18,776 nucleotides of DNA from contig BBFS01000100.1 of the NCBI GenBank assembly GCA_001313365.1, positions 1-18,776 of the forward strand, written 5' to 3'. Numbering within the stretch: the stretch's first letter is position 1; each line of letters opens with the position of its first letter. The notes beneath the pieces are model-generated. The model searched no databases. It saw nothing but the letters and a program-made list of their open reading frames with translations, and was not told the origin of the DNA. The position numbers and the translations under genes are program-made. Below are positions 8,053-16,207 of this stretch, piece after piece. The DNA comes from Paenarthrobacter nitroguajacolicus JCM 14115 (lineage in GTDB: Bacteria; Actinomycetota; Actinomycetes; Actinomycetales; Micrococcaceae).

Positions 8053-8878
8053 TTAGGCCTCCAGTTTGCTGTAGTCGTGTTTGGGGGGGAAAGTCTTTTC
8101 CAGATGTGGCCGTAGGTCTATTTCATCGAGATGCGCCAGGTGCCTGGCGTAGATCTCATAGGCTTGCCTGGCTTTGTCATCGGGCCACTCGTCCAGGCCT
8201 AGGCCTGCCTCCATTGCGTCTTGAATGACGCTCCAGTAGGGCAGGTAGGGTTCGAGGATCCGCCAGGCGATGCCTCGATAAGGTCGGTGATCCATGCCCG
8301 GTGCGTGATGGTGTTGCGGTTGCCGTTGACGATAACGCCTGCGACTGTGAGCAGAGGGTTGTAGTACTTGGCCACACTGTCGAAACTCAGCTGGAGTTGG
8401 CTAAGTCCGTCCAAGGAGAACTTTGAGGCTGGGTTATCACCAATGCCCGGTGGGCAGCAGCCAAAGCGTTGATGGTGTGAAGTTCAAGGCTTGGAGCGCA
8501 ATCGATGAGAACGACGTCGTAGCGCTCCAGGTTCTCCGAGAGTGCTTCCTTGAGCCTGTACTCGCGGCCGTGTTCGGCATGCAGCTGCTGGACGGCCTTA
8601 GTTGTGTTGGAGTTGGCCGGGATAACCGTGAGGCTTCCCAGATGCCGTCCACTTCGACTTCCCGCAGGTTCTCCCCTAGCAGCACGTCTGCAAATGTCAG
8701 TTGGTCCTGTTCAACGCTTTCGGCAGAAAGGAGACCGCTGAGGTTTCCCTGGGGGATCCGCATCAATGGCCAAGACCCGCTTTCCAGCCTGAGTCAATGC
8801 TCGCGCCAAACTGTAGGTTTCTGAGGTCTTGCCGACCCCGCCCTTTTGGTTGATGAGGGCGTATATGGTTGCAGCCAT
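8053..8878 (-). CDS. parA: ParA-type partition ATPase (frameshifted)
   Basis: Starts at ATG 8878 with GGAGAC six bases upstream. [19 protein letters not shown] is the deviant Walker A of the ParA/MinD class; then [17 protein letters not shown] (Walker A' aspartate), [17 protein letters not shown] (Walker B), [13 protein letters not shown], and a C-terminus [11 protein letters not shown] ending KLEA. It is assembled from four or five frames, with breaks at G run 8751-8755 (five, four fits), and near 8635, 8420 and 8260. About 275 residues and no N-terminal helix-turn-helix, so type Ib-like in size. It is co-transcribed with parB and preceded by AT-rich repeats that likely form the operator and centromere. 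Confidence 0.88.
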
Positions 8879-8911
8879 TTTGTCTCCATTCCATCTATTG
8901 CATCCAAAATA

Positions 8912-9037
8912 CCTCTTAGGTCCATTAGGGATGTGGGCGACACTCCCCCTATTGAATATTTTAGAGTTTTTAGGGTTAAAAGTTCTAATCACACTATACA
9001 CACCATAAGATCTTTTATACCTATTAGAGCTATTACG
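8912..9037. promoter_or_regulatory. AT-rich repeat cluster upstream of parA (candidate parS/operator)
   Basis: Contains CCTCTTAGGTCCA (8912-8924), TTTTTAGGGTTAAAAGTTC (about 8967-8985), ATAAGATCTTTTATACC (9005-9021) and ACCTATTAGAGCTATTAC (9019-9036). These are degenerate versions of the perfect palindrome at 9507-9541. The stretch is strikingly AT-rich in a GC-rich window and lies directly upstream of parA, as expected for a partition operator/centromere bound by a ribbon-helix-helix ParB. Confidence 0.6.
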
Positions 9038-9093
9038 CTCGCCATTTGCTCATTTTGGGGAGAGGATTGCTCCACAACTAGGGGGGGAGGTGG

Positions 9094-9515
9094 ATGGTGG
9101 CCAGCAAGCAAGGCCGTAAGGCGTGGTTGGTGACTTGGGTAACGGCCAACCAGCAGCATCTGCAAAGTCCAATTGCAGCTATGTTCAGTTCGCGGAAAAG
9201 CCCTGACACCGTGAAGGACTCTGTGGAGTTTCTGTACCTGACGACACAGTTCGGTGGGGACGAACAGTTGGCCTTTCTTACGGATCCATCGTCCAACCCA
9301 TATCCCGCCACATATGGGACTATTCGCGTTAACGTCAGCGGAACCGGCGAAACCAATGTCTCTTGCAGGCTCAGATCATGTGCGGCCACAACCCGTATCT
9401 ATACGCACGCCGTGTGGAAAATCTACGCTTGGGGGAGGGCACGTATCCTGACGGTTCTCAGCAACTGCAGTGGGATGAGATTCCTCGACCCGCTGAACCG
9501 CTAGATTGGACCTAA
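9094..9515 (+). CDS. Small hypothetical plasmid protein (frameshifted)
   Basis: ATG 9094 with GGGGGGGAGG just upstream. Reads MVASKQGRKAWLVTWVTANQ, then SSRKSPDTVKDSVEFLYLT. In another frame from about 9365 it continues QAQIMCGHNPYLYARRVENL, RLGEGTYPDGSQQLQWDEI and ends PLDWT. The second half reads as well as the first, so both belong to one protein of about 140 residues with a single frame change near 9360. I have a sense of having seen the NPYLYARRV motif in actinobacterial plasmid proteins but cannot name a function. The stop codon is inside the large palindrome at 9507-9541. It stands alone, opposite to the parA and rep genes. Confidence 0.6.
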
Positions 9516-9541
9516 AAGGGCTATAAGACCTTTTAGGTCCA
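9507..9541. repeat. Perfect 13-bp inverted repeat between convergent genes
   Basis: TGGACCTAAAAGG (9507-9519), 9-base centre GCTATAAGA, then the exact complement (9529-9541). It is the best-preserved member of the par-region motif family. It overlaps the stop codon of the plus-strand gene and precedes the 3' end of rep. It could act as a ParB site or as a two-way terminator. Confidence 0.65.
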
Positions 9542-9585
9542 TGGCAGCAGCTCGCTCTTGCATCTCGTACAGCCCAGGCCGAGCC

Positions 9586-11417
9586 CTATGCTGCGAGCCA
9601 TAGGACCACCTCATGATCGGGAGGCGGCATCCACCATTCGTCGCGTTCGGCTTCATAGAGGTCTATTTCGCTTACTTGCTGGTCACGGAAGCGGTCGAGG
9701 TAGGCATGCCAGGCGGCGCGTTCCCGTCGGTTTCGGCTGATGTGGGCCTGGAAGTCGTCCAGCACGCCGAGACGCGCGGCAAGGTGCGTAAGGTTCACCG
9801 TAGTGGTCGTCCAGTGTCGGCCCTGGCGTTTGATCATGGCCAAGGCTTCCATGTCCGTCAGTACTTTGGTGGCCGCGTTGCGGCTGATACCTGTGGCCCG
9901 CACGAGGTCGGCCGTGGTGGGGGGAGTGCCGGCCACGTTCGATTCCTTCGTAGATGATGGCAGCGGCGTCGCCAAGAGACCGGAATACGGGGCGTATGGC
10001 ATGAACCTGCCTCTGCGCCACGTGAGTTCGCGGGCCAGCGGGGGGGTGTAGTGCTCAGGCAACTGAATCACGTAGACATCGGCTGCCTTATGCCGCGCGT
10101 CAGCAACTTTGGTCAGAATACCGTCGGAGGCTTTGACCAGCGCTGGCAGGAGGCGAGCAATCGTCACGTGGTGTTTCCCCAGGGCCGCGGCGAGGGTACG
10201 GCAACCGACGTCCAGGATGTTGGTTTGCTTGGCACGCATATAGCCAAGGAGTCCGCGGAGGAGGAGGCGAAGGCCCAAGCCTTCGCGGCCGCGTGACTGA
10301 AGGCGGTGATCAAGAACGGCATAGAGGATATTTTCCAGGTCGTTCACGAGCTGGTGGATTCCTGCAGGGCTAGGTTTAGTAGCCCCCCCTGTGAGTTGAG
10401 TAAGGCTTGTGTTGTTAATAAGTGCAGTCGTTTCCCGTACTTTCTGGAAAGAGCTTTTCTGCGGCATGCGGTTCGCCGTGAAAGCTTCCGCCTTTGCCCA
10501 CTCGATCGGCAGGAGCCGTTCCTGCTTGCTGGCTGTGCCGTACAGGGCTGCGAGGCCGGGGGGGAACTGCCCGGCCAGTTCGTTCTGGACCTGGCCGCGG
10601 GTCCAGCCACAGGCCGCGAAGTGATTGAGGACGGCCATGCGGGCTTCTGAGGGGCTCGCGTAGCGTGCCGTGTCGTAGAGCCCCCGTACGGGCAACCCTG
10701 CGAAGCGGGGAGTCGCTGAATGCAGCTGCGGTGAGCGGCAGTGTTGCTGTAGATCGCTGAGCGGTAATCCGCGTCGTCTCACGGGCTTTGCGCGCACGGT
10801 TGCGGGCCAGCTCCGGTGCCAGGACGGCTTTCAGGGAACGGACGGCGGCGGGGGAGTTCCTGCGTCGGAGGACGTCGTAAGCCTGCGTCAGGGGGGTGAT
10901 GAGAGTTTGGTGGCCACCGGCCTTGTGCGCGGATCCTGGGACACGGATGCAGCCGTCGGTGGTGTTTTGGTGAGGGCTCGGGTCAAGGCTCGTGGCCATC
11001 AGGGCGAGGGCTTCTACGAGTTCGCGGGCGTCGGCCGCGTCCATGCGTTCCTGCAGGGGGATATACAGGTGCCGGCCTCCGCTGGGGGGAGAAGTCTTCG
11101 ACGAAGCCCACGCCAGCTTTCCTGAGCGTGGTGGCCAGCTGCGCTGCGTCGGTGTCTACGACGTGTTTGAGGGCCTTGGAGGTGTCGAGGTCCAGGCAGA
11201 GTGTGGCTACGCGGCCGTCGGGGCCGTGAAGCGTTACGGCGGCCGGGCGGTCAGGCAGTGTCGGCGTAATTTTCGGGGGGGGTTGAGCTGGCCGGCGGTA
11301 TTGGAACTTCTGGCCGATCCAGCGGCCGAGCCTGTAGGAAGGCTCACCTGCAATCAGGGGGGCAAGTGCCCAGGCTTGTTGCGGTGTCGTCTGCGTTCCG
11401 ACACCCAGGGGGGGCAT
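9586..11417 (-). CDS. rep: Plasmid replication protein, primase-polymerase (AEP) type with C-terminal winged helix
   Basis: Three joined frames, about 610 residues. The N-terminal part has the archaeo-eukaryotic primase motifs in order: LCLDLDTSK (metal-binding DxD), SGGRHLYIPL (the s-x-H-like motif), and CIRVPGSAHKAGGHQ. The middle region includes YASPSEARMAVLNHFAACGW and a helix-rich stretch. The C-terminus PTTADLVRATGISRNAATKV and LTDMEALAMIKRQGRHW is a MarR-like winged helix, likely for origin binding. Frame changes are at G run 11084-11089 (six, five fits) and near 10705. ATG 11417 keeps the frame; a second ATG at 11448 lies in another frame. Three G/C runs of seven inside (10040, 10383, 10558) read in frame. 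Initiates plasmid replication; primase activity is inferred from motifs. Confidence 0.75.
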
Positions 11418-11459
11418 GCGTTGACGCCAAGACCGCTTCCGGTACCATAGACAGCAGTT

Positions 11460-11553
11460 ACCTTTCGTTCTCGAAGGTACGAAAAAGGGAGCGTCCTCGC
11501 GAGAGGAAGCTTTTTAGTTCAGATCGTGGTCCCGCCAAGAACGAGATCTGAAC
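11460..11553. promoter_or_regulatory. Structured leader upstream of rep (candidate origin or copy-control region)
   Basis: Three hairpins follow one another: about 11461-11490 (CCTTTCGT paired with ACGAAAAAGG, imperfect); TCCTC-GCGA-GAGGA at 11494-11507 followed on the plus strand by AGCTTTTT, a plus-strand terminator shape; and GTTCAGATC/GATCTGAAC (11517-11525 and 11545-11553), perfect over nine bases. A plus-strand terminator in the leader of a minus-strand rep gene is what an antisense copy-control RNA would need, but no promoter for one was identified. Confidence 0.45.
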
Positions 11554-11565
11554 GCCATACTTGTT

Positions 11566-11589
11566 GAAGGCCCGCCTAGTGCGGGCTTC
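11566..11589 (-). terminator. Hairpin after the ribbon-helix-helix gene
   Basis: GCCCGC/GCGGGC stem (11570-11575 and 11581-11586) extended by GAAG/TTC with one bulge, loop of five. It begins six bases after the TAA (11595-11597) of the small minus-strand gene, so it probably ends that transcript before rep. Confidence 0.6.
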
Positions 11590-11594
11590 GTAAT

Positions 11595-11830
11595 TTAAGA
11601 CGCTTGCGGCAAAGGCAGCACTCCTTGGTTTCCTAGCATCCATGGAGGAAGACCGCCGTCGGGTATGTCCTTCCGGACGTGGTCAATGATCGCTTCGAGA
11701 ATCACTGCGCTGGAGACTCCTGCCCTGTCGGCCAGGTTGTCGATTAATTCCTTGCGCTCTTCTTCGATCGCCCACCCAAGACGTACAGGTTGAGCCGTGT
11801 GCCTCGGGGGGGTAGTCTGCGAGCTGCCAT
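11595..11830 (-). CDS. Small ribbon-helix-helix protein upstream of rep
   Basis: ATG 11830, MAARRLPPRHTAQPVRLGWA, then IEEERKELIDNLADRAGVSS and AVILEAIIDHVRKDIPDGGL, ending VLPLPQAS. The PVRLGWAIEEERKELIDNLA strand-helix and AGVSSAVILEAIIDHV helix match the CopG/Arc/MetJ-like fold. Seven Gs at 11806-11812 break the frame; five join it, giving about 77 residues. Too short and broken to appear in a simple long-frame listing. Position between the regulator and rep, with its own terminator, fits a copy-number or plasmid-maintenance repressor. Confidence 0.65.
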
Positions 11831-11918
11831 GAAACCCACTTAACTATGTATGTGTCCTTCGTTTGCGTAGCGACACGCCAAATGCTTCATGTTGTGCCGT
11901 TAAGTGCGATATGGCGGT

Positions 11919-12272
11919 CTACTTTCCCCGCAGAAACTCCAGGTAGGTCTGGATGGCTTCTTCTCGCGCGTCGATATTGAGTTTGTAGACCCGCCAGCGG
12001 TCTGATTGCCCTTTTCCTTCCGCCTGTTCCGAGGTGACGCCGCCCTGCGTCTCAATTTCCTTGAGGTATCTCCAGACGGTCCGGTAGTCGACGTCGAGAT
12101 CGCGTCCAATCACGCCGGAAGTGGCTCCCTCGGGGTGTTGAGCGAGGTATCTGAGGATCGATGTTCGGAGCGCATTGACTCCGAGCATGCTCAAGGACTC
12201 CTCCGTGAGGCCTGGAATCGCGAGTGGGACATATTTCGGCACCTCTCTATTGTCTACTAACTGTGCACTCAC
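11919..12272 (-). CDS. Winged-helix transcriptional regulator
   Basis: Core: GVNALRTSILRYLAQHPEGA, TSGVIGRDLDVDYRTVWRYL and KEIETQGGVTSEQAEGKGQS, then WRVYKLNIDAREEAIQTYLE and LRGK. This is an ArsR/MarR-style winged helix with the recognition helix near DYRTVWRYLKEIE. The frame is open further upstream, but the codons before GTG 12270-12272 do not look like protein, so that start (117 residues) is preferred; no good ribosome site is visible, and a leaderless message is possible. Divergent from the transfer operon across a palindrome-rich gap, so it is a good candidate transfer regulator. Confidence 0.7.
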   Translation of the reverse strand: MSAQLVDNREVPKYVPLAIPGLTEESLSMLGVNALRTSILRYLAQHPEGATSGVIGRDLDVDYRTVWRYLKEIETQGGVTSEQAEGKGQSDRWRVYKLNIDAREEAIQTYLEFLRGK

Positions 12273-12394
12273 GATGATATGCCATACAATGTGATATGAC
12301 GATGTAAGGGCAAAAGCTCTTACTGAAACGGGAGTGATCTGCTCCACAAGGGGTCGTGTGACAAGCACTTTCGCGGAATTCCGTGGACAATACG

Positions 12395-12445
12395 CGTTGG
12401 TCCAACGTCTGGACTATCTAGACGGGTGGGCTATTTTTGTCACCC
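12395..12445. promoter_or_regulatory. Cluster of inverted repeats before the transfer operon
   Basis: CGTTGG-T-CCAACG (12395-12407), CGTCT/AGACG (12406-12410 and 12420-12424) and GGGTG/CACCC (12424-12428 and 12441-12445) overlap end to end, with a TTTTT tract in the last loop. They lie between the regulator (ends its start at 12272) and the first transfer gene. Either a set of operators or an oriT; no nick-site family was recognised. Confidence 0.45.
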
Positions 12446-12492
12446 GGGTCTGGTAGCTGTGGAAATGATGCCCAGTGGGGGAGGGACAGGTT

Positions 12493-12933
12493 TTGAAGAG
12501 TTTGCTGCCGTTTGGCACGGAGTGGCTGATGAGCGCGTCTCTGCGTACCCGCGCCGAGGCCGGACGCGAGAGTTTCCGGTCTTGGATCGGCGACCTGGAC
12601 GTCCCTGCATATCAAAGGCGGGTCCTGGCTGAACTCGTGGGCCTGATGGATGAGCGTGAGTTTATTGAAGGCCGCGCAGCGTGCGTGACGTACGCTGCTG
12701 AGCTTGCCCGCCGCACAGGGCTCGAAGAGGAACTACCCGAGGTCTTGGACGCCTTGATAGACGCAGGACTGCTGACCCGCCACAAGGCCGCGGCAGTCTA
12801 CAACGATGGCCGTCCCGGTTTGGTCCTGAGGATCCGTCACCCCCCCGAAGTTGTTCTTACCGTGGAGGCTGCTGGGACTCTATGGATGGCCGATTCCTGG
12901 GTCCGCAAGCAACGTCCGGTGGTGAAGCGATGA
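12493..12933 (+). CDS. First gene of the transfer operon, winged-helix-like, function unknown
   Basis: TTG 12493 has GGGAGGG at about 8-13 bases upstream; GTG 12475 and ATG 12529 are alternative starts in the same frame. Reads LKSLLPFGTEWLMSASLRTR, SWIGDLDVPAYQRRVLAELV, then ARRTGLEEELPEVLDALIDA, GLLTRHKAAAVYNDGRPGLV and ends RKQRPVVKR. The EVLDALIDAGLLTR stretch with a following beta hairpin looks like a winged helix. 146 residues. A C7 run (12840-12846) reads in frame as HPPEV. Its stop overlaps the next start (ATGA), so it is the lead gene of the operon. No family named. Confidence 0.62.
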   Translation: MKSLLPFGTEWLMSASLRTRAEAGRESFRSWIGDLDVPAYQRRVLAELVGLMDEREFIEGRAACVTYAAELARRTGLEEELPEVLDALIDAGLLTRHKAAAVYNDGRPGLVLRIRHPPEVVLTVEAAGTLWMADSWVRKQRPVVKR

Positions 12934-14011
12934 CCGCCCGCAAAGTCCTTACCGGCGCCTCGATCGTTGCCCTGCTGACGGTTGGCTTGGTGACTGTTGT
13001 CCTGGACGAGAGCGATCCTGCACAGGCGGCATCATCGTGTGCTGCCCCCTGCCGGTGCGGCTGCTGGTCCTGCCCCTGCCGGGGGGAGTGGCTGGGTTTG
13101 ATGCCGCGCAGATGAAGAACGCCCAAGCAATCATGAACGCGGCCAAGTCCCTGAAGCTGCCGGTCGCGGCGCAGCTGATCGGAATACAGGCGGCGATCGG
13201 TGAGTCCACACTGCGCGTCATCGACTACGGTGACGGAGCCGGGCCGGACTCGCGTGGCTTGTTCCAGCAGCGTGCCAACGGCGCGTGGGGATCGTATGCG
13301 GACCGGATGGATCCCACCATTTCGGCGACGAACTTTTTCAAGGCCCTTCAGCGCGTCCAGGGTTGGGAAACCATGGAGCCGACCATCGCCATCCACCGGA
13401 CGCAGCGGAACGCGGATCCGAACCACTACACAAAGTTCCGCGCACAGGCCACGGAAGTCTTCAAGGCCTTGGGTGGGGGAGTCCGGCGCGGCAGTGGACC
13501 CGTCCGGTGTGTGCCCGGCTGAAGGCAACCAGGTTGTCGGAGATTTGGCCGGTAAGTGGGTCAAACCCATGGAAGGGGGGGCGATCAACAGCAGCGGTTA
13601 CGGTTCCCGTCCTGCCCCGCCAGGCACTGCCGGGGGGGAGTGCTGGCCAACTTCCACTACGGGATCGACCTCGTTCACCCTGGCGGGCCGGTAACCATCG
13701 TGGCCCTGACGGATATGAAGATCGTCAAGGTCCGCAACATGGACGGCCTTTTCGGCACCGGCGTGACCGGCCAGACCGTGGACGGAAAGCTCACGATCGG
13801 CATGTACCACATGGAAGCCGGGTCGGTGAAGGTCAAAGAAGGTGACACCGTGGCCGCCGGAACCCCCCTTGGTACTGAGGGAGCAACGGGCAACGTCACC
13901 GGCCGCCACCTCCACATGGAGTTCTTCGCCGGCGCCCTTCCCAACCCCATGGTCCCGATCAATCCCACCATCGACCCGACTCCGATCATGAAAGAGAAAG
14001 GCATTCTCTGA
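12930..14011 (+). CDS. Secreted two-domain cell-wall hydrolase (SLT-like plus M23 peptidase)
   Basis: Signal peptide KVLTGASIVALLTVGLVTVV ending near AQAAS. First domain: QLIGIQAAIGESTLRVIDYG and GPDSRGLFQQRANGAWGSYA, with NFFKALQRVQGW, is the lytic-transglycosylase-like module common in actinobacterial transfer clusters; the E in GESTLR is the likely catalytic acid. Second domain: NFHYGIDLVHPGG and GRHLHMEFFAG carry the zinc ligands H-x-x-x-D and HxH of M23 endopeptidases. Frames change at 13045-13049 (five, four), 13081-13086 (six, five), 13475-13479 (five, four) and 13632-13638 (seven, five). About 355 residues. It should open peptidoglycan for the transfer channel, as VirB1 does. TGATG overlap with the next gene. 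Confidence 0.85.
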
Positions 14012-14545
14012 TGCGCAAGCACCTCGCACTCACAGCCGCCCTGGCCGCCGCGCTCTCCCTGAGTGCCTGTGCCGGAAACGCGGGCACCGAACCGGCGACC
14101 GATTCGACCCCCCACGGTGAATACGGGACAGGCAGGGCAGGAAAGCCATCATGCCGAGGACGGCCACGACCACGGCACCGATGAGCATTACGGCGTCCCG
14201 GAGGTGACCTGGGATGCCGCAGCGGAGAAAGCAGTCAAGGACACCGCGGCCAAGGTCATGGGCTTGTTCGCCCGTCCCGATGTTCCGGAAACAACCTGGT
14301 TCGCTGACCTCGCCCCGCATCTTGCACCTGAGTACGCCGAAGATGCGAAGTACATCGACCCGGCCCGGGTGCCCATCCGCAAGATCACGGACGGACCAGC
14401 GATCAGCAGGGACGCCGGCAACCCGCTGACGGTCACCGCAACGTTCTCCACTGACGCGGGCCGCTGGAAGATGCTCCTGCACCGGTCCGGACAGCAGCAA
14501 CCCTGGCTGGTAACAGCCATATCCCCCCAAGACCCGACCTCATGA
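14011..14545 (+). CDS. Transfer-operon lipoprotein with His-rich linker (frameshifted)
   Basis: MRKHLALTAALAAALSLSAC followed by AGN is a lipoprotein signal with lipobox LSAC, cysteine at residue 20. The linker is histidine/acid-rich (ESHHAEDGHDHGTDEHYG). The globular part: VTWDAAAEKAVKDTAAKVMG, LFARPDVPETTWFADLAPHL, IRKITDGPAISRDAG and a beta-rich end LTVTATFSTDAGRWKMLLHR. This resembles the NTF2-like fold used by several periplasmic transfer proteins (VirB8/TcpC style), by inference only. One frame change at C run 14108-14113 (six, five fits). About 175 residues. It overlaps the next gene's possible start ATGA at 14542. Confidence 0.68.
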
Positions 14546-14586
14546 ACCCAAAGACAGAACCTGAAACGAGCGAGAGGAACCATCCG

Positions 14587-15775
14587 ATGAGCACGAACTG
14601 GCAAGGGAGCGAACGGAAGAGCCGCGCACCCATCAGTCTGACCGACACCGAACCCGAAGCAATCGCAACGGATCCGGCCACGATCATCCACGCCGTACCG
14701 GATGCCGAAGCAGCAGCGACCGAACCGAAGGCGGAGACGGTGGTGGTGGATCACCGCGAAGCACCGTTGGTCAGTGGCCGCCGCAGCGCAGCTGTCCTGC
14801 GCAAGGAGAACGTGAACGACCAACTGCCACCGGCCACCGGCTGGCAGGCCTTCCTGCGGGCAGTCAGCTTCGGTCTGATCAGCCCCAAGGTTGGCACGGC
14901 CGAGCTGGCACGCCGGGCGGATCTGTCCGCGATCCAGCGCGTGTACTCCCGCCCGATGCAGATCACGGTCGCCAGCCCCCCCTGGGCGGGGGTGGGCAAA
15001 ACGATGTGCAGCGTCGGCTTGGGTTCCACGTTCGGGATCCACTCCGGCCAGCAGACGCTGGTGTGGGACAACAACGAGATGATGGGCACCGCCGGCGTCC
15101 GGACCAACGCGAACGACTCCACCCGGACGGTCTGGGATCTGTTGAACGTCCTGGAGTCCTTCGAGACCGTCACCGCTCGCAAGGGCGAGCTGTCCTACTA
15201 CACCCGCCATCAGGGCAACAACCAGTTCTCCGTCCTGGTCGCGGACGAGGACGCGGACCGCATGAAATCCATTGGTGCCGACGAGTTCAACCGCATCCAC
15301 ACGGTGGTCAGCCGTTTCTACGACACCATCATCGTGGACACCGGGAACAACACCCGCTCTGCGAACTGGCTTGCCTCGATCGAGGTCACCGACCAGCTCG
15401 TGATCCCCCACGACGCTCAAGCGCAACGCTGTCGTCTCCGCCCTGCGGATGATTGAACAGCTCGAGTCCATGTCCGAGCGCACCGGCAACCCGCACTACA
15501 AGGACCTGGTGAGCAACGCCGTCGTGCTGGTCACCCAGGGTGGCGGGGCGAAGGTTTCCGCGGCAGAGCAGGCGGAGCTTCGCGAGAACCTTGCCTCCGC
15601 TGTGCGGGTCCTGATCGACATCCCGTATGACGGGGGCGTTGGATACCGGCTCGATCATCGACTGGCAGCTCGTTGGTGACCCGGCCCGCCGGGCCTCGAA
15701 CGTGCCTCAGCGGAAATCGCTGAAGGCCTCTTGGCCATTGACCGCGCCACGTCCACCAAAACCACCACCCTCTAA
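14587..15775 (+). CDS. MinD/ParA-like ATPase of the transfer operon
   Basis: Start chosen at ATG 14587 (GAGAGG eight bases upstream); ATG 14542, overlapping the lipoprotein stop, is possible. An acidic, poorly ordered N-terminus is followed by QITVASP, a P-loop AGVGKTMCSVGLGSTFG, then LVWDNNEMMGT, SRFYDTIIVDTGNNT (Walker B) and LASIEVTDQLVIPHDA. A frame change near 15415 leads to MIEQLESMSERTGNPHYKDL, VSNAVVLVTQGGGAKVSAAE and LRENLASAVRVLIDIPYD; another near 15630 to LDTGSIIDWQLVGDP and the end at TAA 15773-15775. As printed the P-loop reads SPPWAGVGKT; a C run two shorter and a G run one shorter give SPLGGVGKT. Family-typical ParA would have K in that position. Confidence 0.75.
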
Positions 15776-15789
15776 GGAGCAGCAGAAAC

Positions 15790-16204
15790 ATGTTCAGCAC
15801 CATCAGCAACGAAATCATTATTCGGTCCGCCGTGCCCATGATCGACAACCCGCTGGACGGCGTCACTCCCAGCATCAGCGTCCTCGGCGTGAAATTCGAA
15901 GGAGCCGTCCAGCTTGTCCTGGGCGCGCTCTGGGCTCTCGTGCTGGTCCTCCTCGCCGGCGCTTTCCTGTGGAACCTCATGAAGTGGGGCGTCGCCCGCA
16001 ACCGCGGCCACTCCGACGACATTGAAGAAGGCGCGGCAGGGGCCAAGAAGACCGGTGTCGCCTTCGGCGCTGCAGCCGGGGGCAAGTGTCATCCTCGGCG
16101 CTATCCTCGCGATCGCCAGCTCCGCAAGCAACCCTGCCCCCCCACCAGCTCCGACCGCTCCTGCAGCTGCCATCTCCGTGCAGAGTACTTCGGTGGAGGT
16201 CTAG
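15790..16204 (+). CDS. Small two-helix membrane protein, pilin-like (VirB2/TrbC-like?)
   Basis: ATG 15790 with AGGAG 11 bases upstream. Helix 1: AVQLVLGALWALVLVLLAGA; basic loop NLMKWGVARNRG; helix 2: SVILGAILAIASSASNP, after KKTGVAFGAAAGA; then a Pro/Ala tail PAPPPAPTAPAAAISVQSTS. One frame change at G run 16078-16082 (five, four fits). About 137 residues. Size, two close helices and position in a transfer operon suit a VirB2/TrbC-type pilin or channel subunit, but similarity is only structural and the assignment is tentative. Confidence 0.6.
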
Positions 16205-16207
16205 CCC

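Noticed and set aside
9094..9515. Possibility that the small plus-strand gene is an antitoxin or toxin
   Set aside because: No toxin-antitoxin motif, no partner gene next to it; left as hypothetical.
12857..13588. 243-residue open frame on the minus strand
   Set aside because: Antisense to the hydrolase gene, which has a signal peptide and catalytic motifs; no domain seen in the shadow.
14188..15489. 433-residue open frame on the minus strand
   Set aside because: It lies fully antisense to the lipoprotein and the MinD-like ATPase, whose motifs are clear. Its composition is typical of a GC-rich shadow frame.
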